Below are positions 26,062 through 36,100 of a stretch of DNA of 60,132 bases, piece after piece. Numbering within the stretch: the first letter of the stretch is position 1; every line of letters begins with the position of its first letter. The notes under the pieces were generated by a model. That model did not search any database, was not told the DNA's origin, and saw only the letters and a program-made list of their open reading frames with translations. Origin of the DNA: Aerococcus sp. (GTDB lineage: Bacteria; Bacillota; Bacilli; Lactobacillales; Aerococcaceae); the NCBI GenBank assembly GCA_030528155.1, contig JAUMZL010000013.1, positions 1 through 60,132 on the forward strand, read 5' to 3'. The position numbers and the translations under genes are program-made.

Positions 26062-28180
26062 CTATTTAGATTTAACTTTCATCAGTCGTAAGCCGTTCAA
26101 GGTAACTAATATAGTTGCTCCCATATCAGCTAAGATAGCAATCCATAACGTTAACCAGCCTGGAACTACAAGTAATAATGCTAATAGTTTGATTCCCAAT
26201 GAGAAGGTAATATTTTGCTTAATGATTCTCAATGTTTGTCGACTTAATTTAACTATAAAGGGAAGTTTCTGTAAGTCATCACCCATTAAAGCTACATCAG
26301 CTGTTTCTAAAGCTGTATCTGTTCCAGCGCCCCCCCATTGCGATACCGACTGTTGAGGCAGCTAATGCTGGTGCGTCATTAATACCATCACCAACCATGG
26401 CGACTTTTCCATAGGTTTCCTTAAGTGATTTAATATAATCTAATTTATCTTGAGGCATCAAATCGCCTTTTATTTCAGTTACACCTGTTTGTTTTCCGAT
26501 TGACTGAGCAGTTGTAGCATTATCACCAGTCAGCATTATCGTATGCTCGATTCCTAAATCATGTAATTTTTCAATGACTGCTTTACTTGATTCTCTTAAC
26601 TCATCAGCTACTGCAATGACTGCTAAAATTTGTTTATCTGTTCCTAAGAGCATTGCTGTTTTTCCTTGTTGCTGAAGTCTTTGGTAATTTTCAATAATCT
26701 TTGAGTTATCTGTTAAGATAGATTCAAAAAGCTTTGGACTCCCTACAAGATAGGTAATCCCCTCAATGTTTCCTTGTATTCCTTTTCCAGTAATTGAAGT
26801 AAACTCGTCAACAACTACTGATTTATAAGAAATCGCTCTATTATCAGCTTCTTTTAAGATTGCTGACGCGAGAGGGTGTTGAGAATATGATTCTAATGCT
26901 GTAATAATTGAGAAATATTTCTCTTCGTCTTTTGAATCAACTGTAGTGAAATCTGTTACCGTTGGTGTTCCTTTAGTCAATGTTCCTGTTTTGTCAAAGG
27001 CAATCGCCTTGAGGCCACCAATTTCTTCAAGATAAATACCGCCTTTTACCAAAACACCATTTTTAGCAGAGTTTCCAATTGCTGAAACGATAGACACAGG
27101 TGTTGAGATTACTAAAGAACAAGGACAGCCAACAACTAATAAAGAGAGCCCTTGATACAACCAAGTATTCCAATCTCCGTTAAAAAATAATGGGGGAACG
27201 ATGACGATTAATGCGGCAATCACCATAATGGTGGGTGTATAATATTTCGCAAATTTATCGACAAATGCTTGAGCAGGTGCTCGTTCACCTTGTGCTTCTT
27301 CAACTAGGTGAATAATTTTGGCAATTGTCGTGTCGTTCACATGCTTTGTAACTTTGACTTCAAGTGCACCTTCTTCATTAATCGTTCCTGCAAAGATATC
27401 ATCATTAATATTTTTTTCAATAGGGACAGATTCACCGGTAATCGCAGCCTGATTTACTGAGGAATGGCCTTTAATGACTTGACCATCCATAGCAATTTTT
27501 TGTCCAGGCTTAATGATCATAATATCGCCTACTTCGATTTTTGAAACATTAATCATTTGTTCAACATTATTTCTTCTAATTAATGCTTCTTTCGGAGCAA
27601 TATCCATTAGGGAACGTATTGATTGTCTTGCTTTATCCATTGAAAACCGTTCTAAAGCTTCGCTAATTGCAAATAAGATAACAACGATTGAGCCCTCAGT
27701 CCACTCGCCAATAATTGCAGCACCAATGATTGCAATTGTCATAAGAGATTCCATTGAGAAATTCAATTTTAATAGGTCTGAAAATCCTTCTTTAAACAAA
27801 CTAAATCCGCCGATAATAATCGCTAGTATAAATAATCCTTCTGTTAATAGCGCATCTTCACCGTTAACTACTTGAGATCCTAATGCCAAAATAATTAAAA
27901 ACAGTGAAACCAATAGGTTCCAGTTTCTTTTCACAAAAGGCTCTTTTGTTTCAATGCGAGGTTCTGTATCATGTTCGGACTGAACTTTAAGATTCTCAAA
28001 AGCTCCTGCAGCTTCAATTTCCGCAATAGTCGCTTCGCCTTCGATAGAGATTTTTCCGGCACCGAAATTTACTTTTGCATCGGTAACTTTTGGTATTTGA
28101 GAAACATTTTTTTCGAATTTTGCCGCACAATTCGTACAGCTCAATCCTTCAACCCGATAGACTTGTTTTTTTTCACTCAT
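26062..28180 (-). pseudogene. cadA: Cadmium/zinc-exporting P1B ATPase, broken by a +1 frameshift in a G7 run
   Basis: CadA pumps Cd2+, Zn2+ and Pb2+ out of the cell. Visible motifs are an N-terminal HMA domain (GLSCTNC), GESVP, the CPC metal motif (VGCPCS), DKTGTLT with the phosphorylated Asp, SQHPLA, and GDGINDAPA. The first frame runs 28180 to 26297 (627 aa) and ends wrongly after GIAMGG; the correct C-terminus with the last membrane helices continues in another frame (26286-26062). One extra G at 26330-26336 (plus strand C7) explains it; with six G the product would be ~705 aa, the family length. The cause could be a true mutation, slippage or a sequencing error. Confidence 0.88.
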
Positions 28181-28536
28181 ACTAGCACCTCATCTTCTAA
28201 ATACAGTTTGGAATTTAGTAGTTGGACAAATTTATCATTCTTGATAGAGTAATAAACCAATTTCCCTACTTTCCGACTCACAACAATTCCATTTTTTTTC
28301 AATGATAATAAATGGTGTGAGGTTGTTGCCACGGTTGCCTCGATAGTTGCTGCGATATCACATACACATAATTCATCCTCATAACTTAGGGCGTAGATAA
28401 TTTTTAAGCGATTCTCATCAGCTAAAATTTTGAAGACACTTTTTAAGCTCGAAATATCCTCAGTTTGTAACTTTTCTTTTCCTAGTAAAACTTTATCTTC
28501 ATGAACACATGAGATTTCACAAATTTCGTTTTTCAT
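28177..28536 (-). CDS. cadC: ArsR/SmtB-family metal-responsive repressor
   Basis: A 119-aa winged-helix repressor that releases DNA on binding Cd/Pb/Zn. The metal site cysteines of CadC are present: C6 and C10 in the N-terminal arm, and C57 and C59 in ELCVCD. Its stop overlaps the cadA start (ATGA), giving coupling. GGAGGAG precedes the ATG. It should bind the palindrome overlapping its own promoter. Confidence 0.92.
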   Translation of the reverse strand: MKNEICEISCVHEDKVLLGKEKLQTEDISSLKSVFKILADENRLKIIYALSYEDELCVCDIAATIEATVATTSHHLLSLKKNGIVVSRKVGKLVYYSIKNDKFVQLLNSKLYLEDEVLV

Positions 28537-28572
28537 ACAGCTCCTCCTTTATTCTAATGGATATTTGAATGT

Positions 28573-28613
28573 AGTGTATCATAGATTAATAGAATAATCA
28601 AATTTTAATTTGA
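28573..28613 (-). promoter_or_regulatory. cadCA promoter and operator
   Basis: On the minus strand TTGATT (28596-28601), 17 bases, TACACT (28573-28578). The palindrome TCAAATTTTAATTTGA (28598-28613) overlaps the -35, a good position for CadC repression. Confidence 0.8.
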
Positions 28614-28730
28614 ATATGTGAGGAGTTATATAGATTGTATGGATGCATCTATATAAGTAGTGATTTTCAAATTAGATTGAATCGAATGCAAATAATAAAC
28701 TAATTAATTTGAACTGAAAGACAGAAGCAT

Positions 28731-28759
28731 TTGACAAAACATAGATGATTATCTATATT
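28731..28759 (+). promoter_or_regulatory. arsC promoter with an operator between -35 and -10
   Basis: TTGACA (28731-28736), 17 bases, TATATT (28754-28759). The inverted repeat ATAGATGATTATCTAT (28741-28756) sits in the spacer, suited to an ArsR-type repressor. The ~130-base leader that follows carries a TGGCA/TGCCA hairpin near 28790. Confidence 0.75.
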
Positions 28760-28893
28760 TTTACATAAGCGCCGGCAGTTGGCATCTTAGTTGAAGTGCC
28801 AGTCATGTTACTGTTAGTTAAAATATCTAATCGCACAAAAAAATTGGTTCATTCAAAATCCATCAGAATTGTCTGATATCGGAGGAAATAATA

Positions 28894-29301
28894 ATGAGAA
28901 AAATTTATTTTTTATGTACAGGCAATTCTTGTCGTAGTCAAATTGCAGAAGGCTATGGGAAAGCGATTTTGCCAACAGATGAATTTGAAATTAAAAGCGC
29001 CGGCATTGAACAACATGGGTTAAATCCTAGAGCCGTTCAAGTAATGGCTGAGGAAGGGATAGATATCTCTACGCAAACATCTGATTTGATCGATATGGAT
29101 TATTTTAATCAAGCAGACCTAATTATTACGCTATGTGGCGATGCCAAAGATAAATGTCCAGTAATTCCAAAAGGGATTAAGCATGTTCATTGGGATTTGG
29201 AAGATCCAGCCAAAGCAACTGGAACAGAAGAAGAAATCATTAATAAATTCAGAGAAATTAGAGATGATATAAAAAGTCGTGTAGCGAATTTGCTAGATTA
29301 A
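28894..29301 (+). CDS. arsC: Arsenate reductase, thioredoxin-coupled type
   Basis: A 135-aa low-molecular-weight-phosphatase-fold arsenate reductase that converts arsenate to arsenite. The P-loop CTGNSCRSQ gives C8 and C13, and the redox pair C81 and C88 (LCGDAKDKC) is present, as in the pI258 enzyme. GGAGG lies 9 bases upstream. No arsB, acr3 or arsR is next to it, so the arsenite exporter must be elsewhere or the protein has another partner. Confidence 0.92.
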   Translation: MRKIYFLCTGNSCRSQIAEGYGKAILPTDEFEIKSAGIEQHGLNPRAVQVMAEEGIDISTQTSDLIDMDYFNQADLIITLCGDAKDKCPVIPKGIKHVHWDLEDPAKATGTEEEIINKFREIRDDIKSRVANLLD

Positions 29302-29841
29302 GTAGCAACTGTCATCCATCTCGGTAAAAGATAAAAAGACGTAAAATGTCCTTTTGATAAATTGGAAAATTAAAGTAAAAGCCGTGCGAAGTGAAACATA
29401 AATCTTCGATGGCTCTTACTATTTTAAGAGAAAAGGATCTGCTTTTGGCGTAAAATTGGATTTATCTATCTGACATACTGACGAGTATTTTTTGACCCTA
29501 TATTTGACCTTCTCAATCACATTTAAGTAGGTGTGACCGGCTTATACAATTATTCGAGAATCTAGTAGCTTAGCTAATTCTGGCCTTGAAACCCCTATTA
29601 GACAGCTATCCAGCCATCAATACGGTCTCAAATAAATAAGAGGGGAGGAATAACTCTAGAAAAGATTGATAAACTAGTAAGAAAATTGTATTCAACTACC
29701 ATTCATCTTTGGTTCAAATTGGTTCAAGTAATATCAATATTAATCCTATTTTATCCATATCAAACTGTTTTTTAGATGTTTGTAATGTTGATATAATTGG
29801 ATTTCTATTGATAGAAGTACTTGTAATAAGTACGAGTCACA
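29302..29841. other. Right end of the element without a gene
   Basis: About 540 bases with no credible frame. A hairpin after arsC (AGCC...GCGAAG with CTTCGATGGCT near 29376-29415) may stabilise or end the arsC transcript. The region ends with arm sites at 29711-29730. Confidence 0.55.
29711..29730 (+). repeat. Right arm-type integrase sites
   Basis: GGTTCAAATT GGTTCAAGTA in tandem, same orientation as the pair near the left end, about 110 bases from the right core. Confidence 0.75.
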
Positions 29842-29856
29842 TCTCAAAACGTTAAT
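29842..29856 (+). repeat. attR core
   Basis: TCTCAAAACGTTAAT, identical to the rpsI end at 22099-22113. Confidence 0.88.
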
Positions 29857-29875
29857 ATTTACGATTCAACGTTCA

Positions 29876-29907
29876 AAGCACTCTTCATTTTCGGAGAGTG
29901 CTTTTTT
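29876..29907 (+). terminator. Original rplM-rpsI terminator, displaced by the element
   Basis: AAGCACTCT (29876-29884) pairs with AGAGTGCTT (29895-29903), followed by six T. It lies 20 bases after attR with no gene just upstream, exactly where the rpsI terminator would be if the element were removed. Confidence 0.85.
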
Positions 29908-29966
29908 GTTGAATAGCGCATAATTTTGATCAATACTTTGACAGAGCTATCAGAGGGGGTTATGTC

Positions 29967-30932
29967 TTGAAAGCAGCATATATTAAAACAACAACGGGTT
30001 ATGACAGCATTAGATATGGAGAATTTCCTGAACCGAATGTTGGTGCGCATGAGGTGTTGATTCAAGTCGAAGCATGCAGTGTGAACGTGGTAGATACGTT
30101 GATTTGTCAGGGGATTTATCAAACACCCATGACCTTTCCAGCTGTATTGGGGCGCGATGCGATCGGTGTTATTCTAGCGGTAGGATCGGCTGTAACGAAG
30201 TTCAAAGTGGGAGAGCGTGTTTGGACGAATAGTATGGGGTACGCTAATCGACAAGGAGTTACGGCAGAGCGGATTGCTGTCCCAGAAAATCGCCTGTTTT
30301 TGGCACCTGAAAACGTTGATCCGCGTGCCTTAATTGCTTCAGTTCATCCGGCAGCGACAGCGGAGATTGTCCTGGATTCCGTCATGAATCTCCAACCGGG
30401 AGAGACATTGCTCGTAGAAGGAGCGGCAGGGCATGTAGGGAAACGTTTGGTCGAGCTTGCTAACGAGCGAGGGGCAACTGCCCTAACCACATCCGCGCCA
30501 CATGATTTTGAGAAACTGCAGCAACTTGGCGCCACACACTGCTTTGATTACCATGATGAAAACCTCAAAGCACATATTCAACAGGTTGTACCTACGAAAA
30601 TGGATCACATCATCGATACTTCTGGAAAAGTCGCTCTGCAGGCTAATCTGGATCTGCTGGCTGTTGGAGGACAGATCACCATGATCACTGCCCCGAGTGA
30701 AACAACATTCGCAGGATTGGATTTTTATACGTCAGACCAAGTGATTCAAGGCTTTGTCATCAGTCGAGCTTCGCTAGAACAAATTATGGCTGCTGGAGAA
30801 AAGATAAATGCCTATTTTGCACAAGGCAAGCTCTTGGAAACAGAGATAACCGTTAGACCACTTTCTGAGATTCAGCAAGCCTATCAACAGGTCAAAACAA
30901 CGAAGGAACGTATGGTATTAGTGCCTGAATAG
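29967..30932 (+). CDS. MDR-family NAD(P)H:quinone reductase-like oxidoreductase (TTG start)
   Basis: A 321-aa protein of the medium-chain dehydrogenase/reductase superfamily, quinone-reductase branch. The N-terminal GroES-like domain (~1-120, with GRDAIGVILAVG) is followed by a Rossmann domain with VEGAAGHVGKRLVELA (~147-162). The catalytic zinc cysteine/histidine set of alcohol dehydrogenases is absent, so it is the zinc-free type. TTG 29967 is the start, after an AGAGGGGG site; the nearby ATG runs straight into a stop. Substrate unknown. Confidence 0.82.
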   Translation: MKAAYIKTTTGYDSIRYGEFPEPNVGAHEVLIQVEACSVNVVDTLICQGIYQTPMTFPAVLGRDAIGVILAVGSAVTKFKVGERVWTNSMGYANRQGVTAERIAVPENRLFLAPENVDPRALIASVHPAATAEIVLDSVMNLQPGETLLVEGAAGHVGKRLVELANERGATALTTSAPHDFEKLQQLGATHCFDYHDENLKAHIQQVVPTKMDHIIDTSGKVALQANLDLLAVGGQITMITAPSETTFAGLDFYTSDQVIQGFVISRASLEQIMAAGEKINAYFAQGKLLETEITVRPLSEIQQAYQQVKTTKERMVLVPE

Positions 30933-31248
30933 GGAGCATCGTTTGGAACAAAAAGCAGTGAACATGGTGATGAACAATCATCCTTTCATGTGAAAGCAGC
31001 ATACTGTGAAATGAGAATAGCCTCTACTGCGAAAAACCGCGAAACACTGGCGGACGACATGTTATAATAAAAGAGTGTAACCGCTATATCAGCGCTAGTG
31101 CTGCTTAGAAGAGAGCAATCAGGAACTCACTAATGCCAACTGGGCTGAGTAGCTGGTGGAGAGACCATGCTATAAAACGAGAATGGATTGCTACGCAGAC
31201 TGATTGAGGGATGTAGGCCGCGTTGAGCGATGAGAGAGGATGATCAGC
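30933..31248. other. Intergenic region with a promoter and long leader
   Basis: An extended -10, TGTTATAAT at 31060-31068, is the only clear promoter-like element. It would give a ~170-base leader before the FGE-like gene. The leader holds small inverted repeats (AGCTGGT with GACCATGCT near 31151) but no assigned motif. Confidence 0.5.
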
Positions 31249-32100
31249 ATGAAGATGATAGAAATACCTAAGCAAACATTTATGATGGGCACTAATGACC
31301 ACTTAGGTTTTGTCAAAGACATGGAAGGGCCAGCCACACCTGTAACGGTGGAGCGTTTTTCGATCGCAGATACGCCAGTGACGAATCGTGATTTTGCAGC
31401 GTTTGTACAATCCACTGGTTACCAGACAACGGCTGAAAAGGTCGGGCAATCGCAAGTTTTTGCTTTGTTTGTCCCTGAAGAGCGACGTGAGCAGTACCAA
31501 CATCCGATCGATAAGCCGTGGTTACTAACGGTGTCCGGTGCCGATTGGGCGCATCCATTTGGGCCGACGTCTAATCTTAATTATGCTTACATGGATCATC
31601 CGGTGGTGCACGTTTCCTTAGCAGATGCGTTAGCTTATTGTGAGTGGGCAGGAATGACGTTGCCAAACGAAGCAGAGTGGGAATGTGCAACGCGAGCAGG
31701 GACCCAAACGACTTATCCATGGGGAGATGAACTCGTGGATATGGGCGGGTATCATGCGAATACCTGGCAGGGCGAATTTCCATGGCATAATAGTGCAAAG
31801 GATGGTTATGTGGGGACAGCGGATGTTCACACCTATGAGCCGAATGGGTATGGGCTCTATCAAATGCTTGGCAATGTGTGGGAGTGGTGCGCCAACCCAC
31901 GCTACACGCCATTGGGACGTTTCAATGAGGAAACGTTCGCATTGAAAGAAGCACCAACTGAGGGCGAATATGCCATTCGTGGGGGATCTTTTTTGAGCCA
32001 TTCTTCCTACTGCAATCGCTATCGCAGTGCCGCGCGCTTTGGTGTCGCCTATGATATGACAAATGGCCAACTGGGATTTCGCTGCATTAAACGTTATTAA
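31249..32100 (+). CDS. Formylglycine-generating-enzyme-like protein lacking one catalytic Cys
   Basis: A 283-aa SUMF1/FGE-fold protein. Typical blocks are MGT near the start, PNEAEWECATRAG, YPWG, NVWEWC and LGFRC at the end. In true FGE two cysteines bind copper in a CxxxxC block; here the block is GGSFLSHSSYC, so the first is S250 while the second is C255. No sulfatase gene is in the window. A role in another modification or as an EgtB-like iron enzyme is possible. ATG 31249 is chosen for its 9-base distance from GAGAGAGG; ATG 31240 is too close. Confidence 0.8.
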   Translation: MKMIEIPKQTFMMGTNDHLGFVKDMEGPATPVTVERFSIADTPVTNRDFAAFVQSTGYQTTAEKVGQSQVFALFVPEERREQYQHPIDKPWLLTVSGADWAHPFGPTSNLNYAYMDHPVVHVSLADALAYCEWAGMTLPNEAEWECATRAGTQTTYPWGDELVDMGGYHANTWQGEFPWHNSAKDGYVGTADVHTYEPNGYGLYQMLGNVWEWCANPRYTPLGRFNEETFALKEAPTEGEYAIRGGSFLSHSSYCNRYRSAARFGVAYDMTNGQLGFRCIKRY

Positions 32101-32129
32101 ACCGCTATAAGAAACAAGGAGGGAAAATA

Positions 32130-32699
32130 ATGGCTGAGCTTTATTTAATGCGTCACGGACAAACCTTATTCAATGTCCGTCACAAAATTCAAGGATGGTG
32201 TGACGCCCCTCTGACACCACTCGGTATCAAACAAGCTAAGGCGGCTGGTGCGTATTTTAAAGAGCAAGGGATTACCTTTGATCATGCGTATAGTTCCACA
32301 TCTGAGCGGGCGAGTGATACTTTGGAGTTGATCACTGATATGCCGTATACCCGCTTGAAAGGCCTCAAGGAGTGGAACTTTGGAACAATCGAAGGTGAGA
32401 GCGAAGACCTCAATTCCTCGTTGCCATATGGGGATTTTTTCAAGACTTACTATGGTGGCGAGGGGGAGATGGAAGTACGAGAGCGTCTAGCCAAAACCTT
32501 GGCAGGAATCATGCAACAACCAGACCATCATCGTGTGCTGGCTGTCTCTCATGGCGCGGCTTGTCGTGGCTTTATGCGTTACTGGGAAAAAACACAGCTT
32601 GTTGATCAAAAGTCGGGTTTGCGTAACGGAGGTATCTTGAAATTTTCATATGAAAACGATATCTTCACACTTGTCGCAATTATCAATCCTACAGAATAG
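32130..32699 (+). CDS. Histidine phosphatase family protein
   Basis: A 189-aa phosphoglycerate-mutase-like phosphatase. LMRHGQTLFN (residues ~6-15) contains the phospho-acceptor His, and VSHGAACR the second. It is shorter than true phosphoglycerate mutases (~230-250), so it is more likely a phosphatase of small phosphoesters than a glycolytic enzyme. GGAGGG lies 8 bases upstream; the FGE-like gene ends 29 bases before. Confidence 0.87.
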   Translation: MAELYLMRHGQTLFNVRHKIQGWCDAPLTPLGIKQAKAAGAYFKEQGITFDHAYSSTSERASDTLELITDMPYTRLKGLKEWNFGTIEGESEDLNSSLPYGDFFKTYYGGEGEMEVRERLAKTLAGIMQQPDHHRVLAVSHGAACRGFMRYWEKTQLVDQKSGLRNGGILKFSYENDIFTLVAIINPTE

Positions 32700-32745
32700 C
32701 TGTTAATAAACAATATTGTTCACTGAAATCGCGAGATAGGGATTG

Positions 32746-32800
32746 AAAGACGTCTTATTTGTCCTTTTATTTTGGGGAAGGCAACTAAGACGTCTTTTTA
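32746..32800 (+). terminator. Terminator after the phosphatase gene
   Basis: AAAGACGTCTTA (32746-32757) pairs perfectly with TAAGACGTCTTT (32786-32797), followed by T residues. Confidence 0.85.
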
Positions 32801-33175
32801 TTGGTTAGGTTAAAAAGCGAGAACAATAAGAAATATGCACATAAAAAGACGAAAAGCGACACTGATAATGTTTAAGAGATAATGATTGCTAGGGACGGAC
32901 ACAATTCTTGTTCGTTTTTTTTTTTTTAATAAGTCCATTTCGAAAACTTTGTGCATTTAAGCCCGTTACAACAACAAAAAGGATTAATATCTTTATAGAA
33001 TGATATAACGCGTTATGTTTATTTATGCTTTGTAAAAACTCAAAGTGCATGCATCTTTCTTTATTATTTCATATGATGGGGGTAATGAATGTACCTCATT
33101 CAGGACGTTGATAGGTAGCTATAGGAGTTACTGGTCAATGGTAATGACATTTGGATATCAAGAAGGAGGAACTAA
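32801..33175. other. AT-rich upstream region of the adhesin gene
   Basis: About 375 bases without a gene. It contains a run of 13 T (32915-32927) and AT-rich stretches but no promoter I can call firmly. GAAGGAGGA just before ATG 33176 is the ribosome site. The T-run could vary in length. Confidence 0.5.
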
Positions 33176-36100
33176 ATGGTCGGTAAAAATAATAAAGACT
33201 TACTCAACCAAAAAATGAGTAAGCGAGTGACGCGTTGGGGAATTCGTCGCTTAAATGTCGGCGTGGCTTCTATCGCCATTGCCACAGGATTTTTACTAGC
33301 AGGTGGCATTAGTGAGATGGCACAAGCATCGGAACTGTTGCAACCAACCAGCGAATCCGTAGAAGTAATGAGTGAAGAGGAAACAACGACTGACGTTGAA
33401 GCTGAATCACAACAGAGTGACGTTGAATCTAAGGAAGAATCTTCGGCGCTTGATCACTCGGAAGCGGATAGTGTTGTTTCAGAAAGTAATGCTTCTAAGG
33501 AATCTGCTGAATCATCTTCAATGGATGACAAGATTGCAGATCAGGAAGACACAGACCAAGTCGAAGATGAACAAGTCAGTGAATCACAAACTAGCGAGTC
33601 TTCTCAAAAAGAACATGCTGAAGAAAGTGATGCAGAGCATGTAGAGAAACAGGAAGCGCCTGAAAGCTCTCATGATGCAGGGGATACCACTGTTGATGTG
33701 AAGCCAGACGCAGTCGTAGATGACACCACACCAACCGAAAAGCAAGAAGAGGTTGAACAACCAGAAATTACCTTCGATGGTGAGAAGGTTTTCGTTGATG
33801 GGAAAGAAATCAATCTTAGCGATAAGATGGCAATGAATCTCATTGGGCTGGACAACTTGGAACGTTTGGCAGAGGAAATGGATGCAGCGGGAGCGCTCGA
33901 TCAACGGACGACTGCCACCATTACGGATCCTAAGAACTATCCAAATAATCCATTGGTCTCCAAGGATGAGTACATCTTTGCTTACTACGATGTTTACCGC
34001 AATGGACAAGCGCAGGGAATCCGTATCACGATGAGTGTTGATCGGAAGAATCCAAGCAGTGTGTACTTCTATGAAACCAACATGAATTACACCACGCTCT
34101 ACAACCGCTACACGGTTGCTGTGGGTAAGAGCACCACTTCACAGAAAAATGATTATCGCTTGGAATACTACAACGACGGCACTTCTATGGCGATCCGCAT
34201 CCTAGGCAATGGGTATCAGCTAAAAGGAACCTACAGCTATGGTGAGATTGATGACCAATCACCACTGTATGAAAACTGGACGACCTCTGTACCAGAACTG
34301 ATCGATCAGACGATTAAATATGTGGATGAGTCAGGCAATGAAATCGCAACAATTGTGCCCCAAACTGGGTTAACCGGCCAAGTTTATACGACCGATGACG
34401 AAAAAGTGGTTGATGGGTACTACTTGGATGAAAGACCGGCACACAGCAGTGGCACCATGTCTCAATACGGGATAATCGGTAAGGACTACACTAACGCCTT
34501 CCACGATGAATACGATACAACAATTCAGTTCACACAAGTTGATGATTCGGGAAGAATGCACTATAAAGTGTCGATGCCGAAGATCAATAAAACATACGAA
34601 GGTTATTTGGCTGTCGGTGAGAGTGTAGATATAAAAGGGACATATAATGGCCGTAATTACAGTTATACGGTAACGAATCCTTACATCGATCAGACCCGTA
34701 ATATTGTTTACAAATACAAGAAAATGGGGAGCTTGATTCCGACAGGTCCGGACAACAAACCGATTCCAGGTGTTGATCCAGTGCCATATCCAAATGATCC
34801 AAAAGATCCATCGAAGCCAGGACAACCAGTCATTCCCGATGTCCCAGGCTTCACTCCTGTTGGCCCAGATGGACAGCCATTAAAACCAGGGGATAAATAC
34901 CCAATTGATCCATCGAAACCAGGGGAAGATACTGAGGTTCATTACGTGGCTAACGATCAAAAGGCAACGGTCAGCTTCATCGATGATGTCACCGGAAAAA
35001 CCATCCATCTTGAAAACTTGACTGGTAAAAGTGGGACAGCCAGCGCCTACACCACCGCTGAAATGATCGCTCAGTTGGAAAAACAAGGGTACAAACTGGT
35101 CAGCGATAACTTCCCAGCTAATGGGTTAGTCTTTGATACTAATGACGCAGTAGATCAAGCTTTTGAAGTCCATTTGACACACCAAACGATTCCGGTTACT
35201 CCAGATAAACCAAGTGATGTGGATATCGATGAACTCGTTCATAAGGTCACCCAAACCGTTAATTACGTGGATGAAAAGGGTAATACGGTAGCTAAAGAAG
35301 TTGTTGATGAAGTCACCTTCGAACGTACCGGTGTGAAAGACCTCGTGACAGGTGATGTGACATTTGGTGAATGGCAAGCTAAAGATGGCGACGCTACCTT
35401 CGACGCGAAGACCTCACCAGTCGTTAACGGCTACTACACAGAAAAAGTACAGGTGGATGCCTCAACTGTAAACGCCACCGATCAAAATCAAGTGATCGAT
35501 GTGGTTTACCATAAATTAGGGAACTTGATTCCGGTTGATAAAGATGGACAACCAATGCCAGGTGTGGATCCCGTACCGTATCCAAATGACCCACAAGACC
35601 CAACCCGACCAGGACAACCGGTTATTCCGAATATTCCAGGTTTCACCCCAGTTGGCCCAGATGGACAGCCATTAAAACCAGGTGATAAATACCCAATCGA
35701 TCCAGCTAAACCAGGGGAAGATACCGAAGTTCAATATATTGCGAACGAACAACAGGCGACTGTCACCTTCATTGACGATGAAACGGGTAAAACCATCCAT
35801 CTTGAAAACTTGACTGGTGGTAGTGGCTCTCGAAGCGACTATACCACTGCAGCCAAGATCAAAGAGTTAGAGGCCTTAGGGTACGAACTGGTGAGTGACA
35901 ACTTCCCAGCTAATGGTTTAGTCTTCGATACCGATGACACCAAAGACCAAGCGTTTGAAGTTCACTTCAAACACAAGAAACAACCGGTAACACCAGATCA
36001 ACCTGGGGATACAGATATTGATCAACTCGTTCATAAGGTCACCCAAACCGTTCATTACGTGGATGAACAAGGACAAACCGTTGCGAAAGATGTGACAGAC

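Larger units (their letters stand above)
22099..29856. mobile_element. Integrative mobilizable element in rpsI, MobT type, with cadmium and arsenate genes
   Basis: A 7.74-kb insertion between two direct copies of the 15-base core TCTCAAAACGTTAAT (22099-22113 and 29842-29856). It encodes a tyrosine integrase, a small Xis-like protein, a MobT/Rep_trans relaxase, an XRE regulator, an oriT resembling that of ICEBs1/Tn916, a cadA-cadC pair and arsC. No conjugation (VirB4, FtsK-like coupling) genes are present, so it would need a helper ICE. Composition is clearly more AT-rich than the host genes. Confidence 0.9.

Noticed and set aside
31080-31240. Possible T-box leader before the FGE-like gene
   Set aside because: AGAGAG, GGTGGAGAGACC and an AGGGATGTAGGCCGCG stretch recall T-box parts, but spacing is wrong, the T-box core is not conserved and no terminator follows.
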